Shown here: piece by piece, positions 58,240 through 64,000 of the stretch
Layout of the letters: each line of letters starts with the position of its first letter
Numbering within the stretch: position 1 is the first letter of the stretch
Assembly: GCF_001704615.3 (NCBI RefSeq)
Contig: NZ_CP029397.2
Location: forward strand, 868,001-932,000
Source of the DNA: Acinetobacter defluvii
Lineage (GTDB): Bacteria > Pseudomonadota > Gammaproteobacteria > Pseudomonadales > Moraxellaceae
Length of the DNA: 64,000 nucleotides
Direction: 5' to 3'
Program-made: the position numbers and the translations under genes
Notes under the pieces: model-generated
The model's database searches: none
What the model saw: only the letters and a program-made list of their open reading frames with translations
Told to the model about the DNA's origin: nothing

Positions 58240-59790
58240 TTATTTTTTAAATTTTCCAAGTAATTGTTGGATCGGCAATTTATCATTAGCAAAGCCATAA
58301 ATTGCTGCAAAAGGCAGGGCAGTACGAGCCAAATATGCGACACGCCATAAGCCACCATGGTTTGCACCCTCCATGATCAGCTCCAAAGGATGTTCAATCT
58401 GTGTTTCAGGATTTGCTACTGAGGTTTGGTTTTTTAAATCATGCACCCATAGTGCTGCCATCAAGGCGTTGGTCGTCTCAGGTGCAAAAGCTTCCACATC
58501 AAATAAACTTGCACCATTAAATGCAGCTTTGAGTAATGGGTTTTTAGTCACAGACATGGTTGTGGTCGAAGGAGCGATATTAATACTGACTTTTTGTCCC
58601 TGATGACGTGCCAAAGTTGCTCTCCACTGTTGGATACGTTTGGCTAAGGCATAGTTTGGTCCTTGTTCAACTACTAAACAATCGGCAATACCATAACTTT
58701 TTCCATTATCAGAGTTGATTAATTGCTGACTGTTATGTTTAAAGAAATGTTTCATAGATGCGGTTGCAACGCTTTTACTTAACCATTTTTCAATTTTTGA
58801 ACGTTGTTGGTATTTTTGTGTAGACGCTTGAATGACGTCTTTGGGTACAGCATAGACATCGGTAGGCGTACACATATACATCAATGATGTATCTGGTTTT
58901 TGTGCGCTGACATAACTCATGATGCTGTCCATTGCCATCGACACTCGCACGTGTTTCTCACCATCTAAATAGGCAATTGCAGCTAAATCTAAGCTATTTG
59001 GGTTTTGCGCTAACCAGTGGGCGATTTCGGGTGTTTGGGTGAGTAGGTTGGTGCCCAGTTTATTTTTTAATTCATGTATTTCAAAATTTTCAGTCAATGG
59101 TTCAGTGCTTGGTGCATATAGAGTCGCGTTGCCGTGTTGTACTGTGTTTAGAATTTTTTCCCAAACTTTGGCATTAGGTAAATCAACAGCAATGAGGTTG
59201 GCTTTCCATTTGGCTAGCCAAGTGAGTGGACCTGCTTCGGATGCCGCGCCAAATAACACCATGGTACGATCAGACAAATCAAACCATTCAGGATGGGCTA
59301 TCACCTGACGTAAGGCATCGGCATGGCTAGTTTCAACAATGCCACACTTTTCCCAAGTTTGGATTTGCTCAAGTAAGGCTTGTCCTTGTAATTTTTGACC
59401 ATGATAAGGTACATACCATTCAGGTTCAGCTGTACTTTGTCCTTGATACTTAAATGTATGTAATGTTTGAATATTAGGCACAGTCATGACATCTTTTAAG
59501 CGATAACATTTTCCATCTCGATAAAACTCAAAACTATGGTGTGCTTGGGCTAAACCTTGTTTTGCGATGGTAATGGGTGCATTCACTGAACGGATGCCAT
59601 GTGCAACTAAGGCTTTAAAATGTCGAGGATAATTTTTACGCCAGTTTTTTTCATTTAAAGCATTTTGTGAGCTAAGCTCATCCACCAAAGAAAGTGCTGC
59701 TGCAACAATTTCTTTGCCTGTGCTTGAAGAGCTTACTTTTTGGGTTTCAGGCTGAACGGGGAATTGTAAACCGTCAAATGAAGTAGACAT
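58240..59790 (-). CDS. Unknown 516-aa protein with Rossmann-like segment
   Basis: A soluble-looking protein of 516 aa without signal peptide. The segment DRTMVLFGAASEAGPLTWLAKWKANLIAVDLP (about residue 175) reads like a Rossmann dinucleotide-binding turn: hydrophobic strand, GAASEAGPL loop, helix, then strand ending VDLP. A second region, AYLDGEKHVRVSMAMDSIMSYV, and the C-terminal NHGGLWRVAYLARTALPFAAIYGF are distinctive. I recall no characterised family. It stands alone between the phosphate transporter and a rhomboid protease; an oxidoreductase role is a guess. Confidence 0.75.
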   Translation of the reverse strand: MSTSFDGLQFPVQPETQKVSSSSTGKEIVAAALSLVDELSSQNALNEKNWRKNYPRHFKALVAHGIRSVNAPITIAKQGLAQAHHSFEFYRDGKCYRLKDVMTVPNIQTLHTFKYQGQSTAEPEWYVPYHGQKLQGQALLEQIQTWEKCGIVETSHADALRQVIAHPEWFDLSDRTMVLFGAASEAGPLTWLAKWKANLIAVDLPNAKVWEKILNTVQHGNATLYAPSTEPLTENFEIHELKNKLGTNLLTQTPEIAHWLAQNPNSLDLAAIAYLDGEKHVRVSMAMDSIMSYVSAQKPDTSLMYMCTPTDVYAVPKDVIQASTQKYQQRSKIEKWLSKSVATASMKHFFKHNSQQLINSDNGKSYGIADCLVVEQGPNYALAKRIQQWRATLARHQGQKVSINIAPSTTTMSVTKNPLLKAAFNGASLFDVEAFAPETTNALMAALWVHDLKNQTSVANPETQIEHPLELIMEGANHGGLWRVAYLARTALPFAAIYGFANDKLPIQQLLGKFKK

Positions 59791-59907
59791 GCAAAAAATC
59801 TCTATTTTTTCGTCATTAATATACAGATGTATACATTATCCACGTCAAGTTTAAATGTAGGGTGGCAATATCTGCCAAAATAGAGCACTTTTTAATAGAA
59901 TATTCAG

Positions 59908-59995
59908 TGATGTTCCAAACGGTATGCTAGTCAACTTCCCAATAGAAAATCAAAAATATATAAATTAAATTCACTTAAAACTCAATATCTTATGA
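59908..59995. repeat. Imperfect repeat, third copy
   Basis: GTGATGTTCCAAACGGTATG and the following ATAGAAAATCAAAAATATAT match 51583-51675 with scattered differences. It lies in the gap between the 516-aa gene and the rhomboid gene. Function unknown. Confidence 0.5.
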
Positions 59996-60051
59996 AACTG
60001 CTATAATGGTTAAAATATACTCAAGATACTGTTTGAACCCCCTCCAAAAAA

Positions 60052-60672
60052 CTAGAAAGAAAATTGCATTAACTGATTGAAAAAATGTGGAATGACTCTC
60101 GGTTCAATGATGATGGTCATGACTACACCATAAGCGGCACCCCACAAATGTGCACTATGATTAATACTTGAGTTACCTTTTTTCGCTGACCAAATACTAT
60201 AAGCGACATATAAAACTGCAAAAACAATCGCAGGGACGGGAATGAAAAATACGAAAATTAATTTCCAAGGCTGAAATAAGATATAAGCGAAAAGTACTGC
60301 GGATACGGCACCTGAAGCGCCTAAACTTGCCCATTGACTGTCATTTTTATGTTTTAAATAGCTTGGAAGTATCGCAAAAATTAACGCTCCCATATAAAAC
60401 AGCACAAAGCCTAAGTCATATAGGTATTGGCGATAAAAACTTTCAATTACGCTACCAAAGAAAAACAAGGTAAACATATTAAACAGCAAGTGCATACCAT
60501 CGGCATGAATAAAACCATGTGAGATAAAGCGATCATATTGCGCTTTTTGCTGAATCGCAGGCGGCCAAAAGATCAGACGATCCATAACTTGGCGATTTGA
60601 AAAAGCGATTAGAGAGATGATCACGGTAATTAAGATAATCGTGATGGTATGATTAAAGGGTAAATGCAGCAT
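60052..60672 (-). CDS. Rhomboid-family intramembrane serine protease
   Basis: A 206-aa membrane protein with six predicted helices. The catalytic dyad is intact: Ser120 in SLGASGAVSAVLF and His175 in NHSAHLWGAAYG. The HGFIHADGMHLLFNMFTLFFFG segment is the family's first conserved block. It cleaves membrane proteins within the bilayer; the substrate is unknown. The name GlpG is not justified, since it is not near glp genes and lacks the extra cytoplasmic domain. Confidence 0.92.
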   Translation of the reverse strand: MLHLPFNHTITIILITVIISLIAFSNRQVMDRLIFWPPAIQQKAQYDRFISHGFIHADGMHLLFNMFTLFFFGSVIESFYRQYLYDLGFVLFYMGALIFAILPSYLKHKNDSQWASLGASGAVSAVLFAYILFQPWKLIFVFFIPVPAIVFAVLYVAYSIWSAKKGNSSINHSAHLWGAAYGVVMTIIIEPRVIPHFFNQLMQFSF

Positions 60673-60835
60673 AAGTGTATATAAGGAAAAGATAGAAGAT
60701 CAATTTAACAGCAATTTAGCAGTTATACACAAGAAAATCATAGGCTTTAACATCAATTCCGACAAATTTAGTTGATTTTTTATCTTTTAGCCGCATCTTC
60801 AGTTAAAATGGCAGCTTCAGCTTGAGGAAATAGTT

Positions 60836-61474
60836 ATGTCGACTGAGAACACCAACACTGCAGTTGCAGAAGAACTTCCAAATTTATTGATTACTCCGAC
60901 TGCGCAAGAGTATTTAAAAGACTTGTTGGAGAAGCAAAACACTCCAGGGATTGGCGTTCGTGTATTTGTAGAAAATGCAGGCACGCCACGTGCTGAATGT
61001 TGTATGGCATATAGCGCACCTGAAGAAGTGATTCCAACTGATTATCGTCAAGATTACGCAGACTTTCCAGCATTCATCGATACGCCATCTATCCCATATT
61101 TGAAAGATGCTGTGATTGACTACAATAAAGACCGTTTTGGTGGACAGTTAACCTTTCGTGCACCGAATTCAAAAGTTCCACGTGTTGGTCCAGATGCTTC
61201 GATTGAAGAGCGCATTACCTATGTGCTACAAGCCGAAATTAATCCAGGTTTGGCAGGGCATGGTGGTAACTGTGCTTTGGTTGAAGTACTCGAAGATGAA
61301 GAACATGGCTTAACTGCTGTACTTAAGTTCGGTGGTGGTTGCCAAGGTTGTTCTGCGATTGATGTGACCTTAAAACAAGGTGTTGAAACCACTTTAAAAC
61401 AACATATTCCTGAATTAATGCGTGTGGTGGATCAAACTGACCATAGCCAAGCAGATGGTGCATATTTCAAATAA
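60836..61474 (+). CDS. nfuA: Fe/S biogenesis protein NfuA
   Basis: Carrier for [4Fe-4S] clusters. The N-terminal part is the degenerate A-type (HesB/IscA-like) domain lacking the usual cysteines of the scaffold (residues about 18-110). The C-terminal Nfu domain carries the cluster-binding CxxC in FGGGCQGCSAIDVTLKQGVE near residues 169 and 172. At 212 aa it is slightly longer than E. coli (191), with a short acidic N-terminus. Followed by a strong terminator and then the TonB receptor. Confidence 0.96.
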   Translation: MSTENTNTAVAEELPNLLITPTAQEYLKDLLEKQNTPGIGVRVFVENAGTPRAECCMAYSAPEEVIPTDYRQDYADFPAFIDTPSIPYLKDAVIDYNKDRFGGQLTFRAPNSKVPRVGPDASIEERITYVLQAEINPGLAGHGGNCALVEVLEDEEHGLTAVLKFGGGCQGCSAIDVTLKQGVETTLKQHIPELMRVVDQTDHSQADGAYFK

Positions 61475-61493
61475 CTTTTGATCAAAATTGTTA

Positions 61494-61527
61494 AAAAAGC
61501 TTCTCAGATTGAGAAGCTTTTTTTTTG
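61494..61527 (+). terminator. Terminator of nfuA
   Basis: Stem AAAGCTTCTCA / TGAGAAGCTTT with a short loop, followed by TTTTT. Confidence 0.9.
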
Positions 61528-61622
61528 CGCAGTGTTTTTTTAGATAATTTATTTTTTTAATAATAAAAAATATTATTAAAAATAAATAGTTTTGTTGAAA
61601 GACACGGTAAATACATTTAATT

Positions 61623-61645
61623 ATAATGATAATTATTATCATTAT
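61623..61645 (+). promoter_or_regulatory. Long perfect Fur-box palindrome
   Basis: A perfect 23-bp palindrome whose core is ATGATAATTATTATCAT; by eye it is close to the Fur-box consensus over its whole length. It lies about 95 bp upstream of the TonB receptor start codon, in the position of a promoter. Confidence 0.82.
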
Positions 61646-61738
61646 TATTGTAATTCAAGATTTATTTGTTACACTTAGTCACGAAAAATACACTTTCTAT
61701 CCTTTTTTAAACTTCTTAAAACGTTCGGGGATGCCTTT

Positions 61739-63751
61739 ATGTCAAACCGTATTATCAAATCTATGCTCTCTATTTCTGTTCTATCCCTGATGATCGGACA
61801 TGTTTATGCAGAAGATTCACAAGAAAATTCTAATAATTCCCAATCACCTGTGCAATTAGATGAGATTGTAATGACAGCAAAAGGTTTTGAGCAAAGTGCT
61901 AAGAAGGCTGCTGCTTCTATTTCTGTATTAACTCAAGCGCAAATTAATAAAAAAGCCTATCGAGATGTTACTGATGCTTTAAAAGATGTACCAGGTGTAG
62001 TGGTCACAGGAGGAGGAAGTTCGAGTGATATTAGTATTCGCGGGATGGGAAGCGCTTATACGCTCATTTTAGTCGACGGTAAAAAAGTAAATACACGTGC
62101 TGTACGACCAAATAGTGATAATTCAGGTATTGAGCAAGGGTGGTTACCTGGAATTGGTGCAATTGAACGTATTGAAGTAGTACGTGGTCCAATGTCAGGT
62201 TTGTATGGTTCAGATGCCATGGGTGGGGTGATTAATATTATTACTAAAAAAACCTCACAAGACTGGACAGGTACAGTGAAATTAGATTCAACATTGCAAG
62301 AAGATCACCATTCTGGAAATCTCTATCAAGCAAATGCTTATGTTTCTGGCGCTTTAATAGAAAATTTATTAGGATTCAAAGCCAATGGAACTTTCTCACA
62401 TCGTGAAGAAGATGAAATTATTGGGGGCTATAAAAAGCAAAGAATGCGTGCAGGTGGTGCTACTTTAAGCTTTACACCAAATGATTTGCATACACTAGAT
62501 TTGACATATCAACGTTCCATTCAAAATCGTGATGGAACTGTAGGAAAAACCATTGAAGACAAAGCCAGTAAAAATGGTCCTGCAACAAACGCTTATAATG
62601 ATTATTATCGTACAGAATACACACTTAGCCATCAAGGCGAGGTTGGCACTGTTCGTACTTCATCTTATATTCAACGGGAAGAAACTGACAATAAAACACG
62701 GGAAATGCAAGCAGTAAATACAACATTTAATACAATTAATCAGTTTTATTGGGGAGATCACGATCTGAGTTTTGGGGGCTCATATTTAAAAGAAGAATTA
62801 GATGATCAAGGAAATCAGTTAATAATCAGTGGTCAAAAAATCACAAGTCTAGACCGTTATAGTTGGGCATTATTTTTAGAAGATAACTGGAGAGTTTTTG
62901 AACCTTTTACCTTAACCACATCTATTCGTTTGGATGAAGATGAGAAATTTGGCAGTCATTGGAGTCCAAAGATTTATGGGGTGTGGGAGTTAAATGATGA
63001 GTGGATTGTAAAAGGGGGCATTTCAACTGGATATAAAACACCAGCTTTAAGAGCAACAGTACCGGGTTGGGGGCAGGTCACAGGCGGTGGACTGCGTAAT
63101 GGTGTAATTATAGGCAATGAAAACCTAAAACCTGAAAAAAGTGTCAACTATGAAATGTCTTTGAACTGGGCAAATAATAAAAATTTAAATGCTTCTCTGA
63201 CGGTGTTTAATAGTGAATTTAAAGACAAAATCACTGAAGTAGGAAACTGTGACATTCAAGTAAATACTGAATGTGTGCTTTTTGGCGAGCAGTTCGATTT
63301 TATTCGTACGCGTGAAAATGTAGATAAAGCCAATATGCGTGGTGTTGAAGCAACCTTGGGTTGGAAAGTAACACCTGATTTGAATTGGACGGCAAACTAT
63401 ACATTTACAGATACTGAGCAAAAGAGTGGGCAGTTTAAAGGTAAGCCTTTAAATGAAATGCCTGAACATATGTTTAATACCACACTCGACTGGCAAAGCA
63501 CAGATCAAGTCAATATGTGGGGGCGTTATAACTTTAGAAGTGAAACCTCAGACTATCTTGGTCGTACCAGCATGTCACAAGGTAAACCTGCCTATGGCAT
63601 GATTGATGTAGGAATCAACTATAAACCAACCAGCCAAATTCAAATCGCTGCAGGTATTTATAACGTATTTGATAAGGAAATTGATACAGCGACATATAGT
63701 TATGTGTTAGATGGTCGCCGTTATAATTTAGGTTTGACTTATAATTTCTAA
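61739..63751 (+). CDS. TonB-dependent receptor, probably for an iron chelate
   Basis: A 670-aa outer-membrane receptor. Signal peptide residues 1-24 (cut near VYA-ED), TonB-box region QLDEIVMTAKGFEQSAKKA, plug domain with ISIRGMGSAYTLILVDGKK and EVVRGPMSGLYGSDAMGGVINIITKK, then a 22-strand-type barrel ending in the C-terminal Phe (YNLGLTYNF). The pattern is nearest to FepA/CirA-like catecholate siderophore receptors, and the Fur palindrome upstream supports iron uptake, but the ligand cannot be fixed from sequence. No siderophore synthesis genes or TonB system are in the window. Confidence 0.93.
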   Translation: MSNRIIKSMLSISVLSLMIGHVYAEDSQENSNNSQSPVQLDEIVMTAKGFEQSAKKAAASISVLTQAQINKKAYRDVTDALKDVPGVVVTGGGSSSDISIRGMGSAYTLILVDGKKVNTRAVRPNSDNSGIEQGWLPGIGAIERIEVVRGPMSGLYGSDAMGGVINIITKKTSQDWTGTVKLDSTLQEDHHSGNLYQANAYVSGALIENLLGFKANGTFSHREEDEIIGGYKKQRMRAGGATLSFTPNDLHTLDLTYQRSIQNRDGTVGKTIEDKASKNGPATNAYNDYYRTEYTLSHQGEVGTVRTSSYIQREETDNKTREMQAVNTTFNTINQFYWGDHDLSFGGSYLKEELDDQGNQLIISGQKITSLDRYSWALFLEDNWRVFEPFTLTTSIRLDEDEKFGSHWSPKIYGVWELNDEWIVKGGISTGYKTPALRATVPGWGQVTGGGLRNGVIIGNENLKPEKSVNYEMSLNWANNKNLNASLTVFNSEFKDKITEVGNCDIQVNTECVLFGEQFDFIRTRENVDKANMRGVEATLGWKVTPDLNWTANYTFTDTEQKSGQFKGKPLNEMPEHMFNTTLDWQSTDQVNMWGRYNFRSETSDYLGRTSMSQGKPAYGMIDVGINYKPTSQIQIAAGIYNVFDKEIDTATYSYVLDGRRYNLGLTYNF

Positions 63752-63819
63752 AATTGAGTGATTAAAAATAGCATACACAAAGACTTGATGAGTTTGTGTA
63801 GGGTGAGTTTTTTCCAAGA

Positions 63820-63853
63820 AAAACACGTAAATATTGAGATACTTACGTGTTTT
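63820..63853. terminator. Terminator between convergent genes
   Basis: Inverted repeat AAAACACGTAA / TTACGTGTTTT with a 12-base loop, flanked by A- and T-rich runs. It lies between the TonB receptor and the minus-strand gene entering from the right edge. Confidence 0.75.
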
Positions 63854-63870
63854 AAAATATTCAAAATAGA

Positions 63871-64000
63871 CTACGCATTTTTATCTATTTGGAGTATCTT
63901 TAAAGTCTGTTTAGAATAATAAAACTTCTCTAGATAGCATCGAGCTCGTGTTCTAAGTTGTTCTGATGAAACGAGATGTTGAATAATTGGGCTAAGTAAG
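63871..64000 (-). CDS. Partial unknown protein, C-terminal end only
   Basis: A minus-strand frame is open from the right edge to TAG at 63871-63873, giving 42 residues. The visible end (LLSPIIQHLVSSEQLRTRAR, ending QTLKILQIDKNA) is helical and basic. It would fit the C-terminus of several regulator types but I cannot name a family. The terminator at 63820-63853 supports a real gene end. Confidence 0.5.
   Translation of the reverse strand, partial: LLSPIIQHLVSSEQLRTRARCYLEKFYYSKQTLKILQIDKNA

Overview
The window reads as chromosomal DNA of an Acinetobacter species (Moraxellaceae, Gammaproteobacteria). The DNA is AT-rich. Gene order and proteins fit that genus: an Acinetobacter-style lolB/ispE/tRNA-Gln/prs/rplY/pth block, gltA divergent from sdhCDAB-sucAB-lpd-sucCD, a hexameric-type citrate synthase, a BamD with a long C-terminal tail, and a secreted protein carrying the 'LSDxELSxVQGQA' motif. 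No rRNA, CRISPR array or intact insertion sequence was seen.

Layout. 1-1.9 kb: the end of an integrated element, with a truncated unknown gene and a P4-type tyrosine integrase abutting the 3' end of ssrA (tmRNA). 2.4-3.9 kb: glpK. 4.4-8.2 kb (minus strand): ispE, three identical tRNA-Gln(UUG) genes, prs, rplY, pth and panD. 8.2-12.3 kb: lolB and a TPR protein, divergent from hemA, then a small unknown gene. 12.3-17.9 kb: dnaG and bamD on minus; rluD, pgeF and a flavodoxin on plus. 18-23.7 kb: a secreted Cys-rich protein, a lipoprotein, tRNA-Met, nadE with a downstream partner, and a small HExxH protein. 24.1-29.2 kb: a metal-dependent-hydrolase / SDR / Baeyer-Villiger monooxygenase cluster, a DUF2306 membrane protein and a YARHG protein. 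29.6-43.8 kb: the TCA-cycle region. 43.9-51.6 kb: a small exported protein, a PepSY/flavin-reductase fusion behind a Fur-box-like site, a YcxB-like protein, a FUSC protein and a Bcr/CflA-type transporter. 51.6-58.2 kb: a decayed DUF2971-like gene between short repeats, metH, and a PiT phosphate transporter behind a near-consensus Pho box. 58.2-64 kb: an unknown 516-aa protein, a rhomboid protease, nfuA, and a TonB-dependent receptor behind a long Fur-box-like palindrome; a truncated gene enters at the right edge.

How it works together. Most of the window is core metabolism and housekeeping. gltA, sdhCDAB, sucAB-lpd and sucCD supply citrate synthase, succinate dehydrogenase, 2-oxoglutarate dehydrogenase and succinyl-CoA synthetase in one stretch. 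Two loci look iron-regulated (the PepSY-flavin reductase and the TonB receptor) and could act as the uptake and reduction steps of one iron-acquisition route. The best leads for undescribed biology are RNA or DNA structures outside genes (double-hairpin leaders before sucA and sdhC, a TGTACA cluster before the integrase, a 26-codon ORF ending in the gltA terminator, a dispersed imperfect repeat) and a few unrecognised proteins. I found no convincing new multi-gene system; the cargo of the ssrA-linked island lies mainly outside the window.
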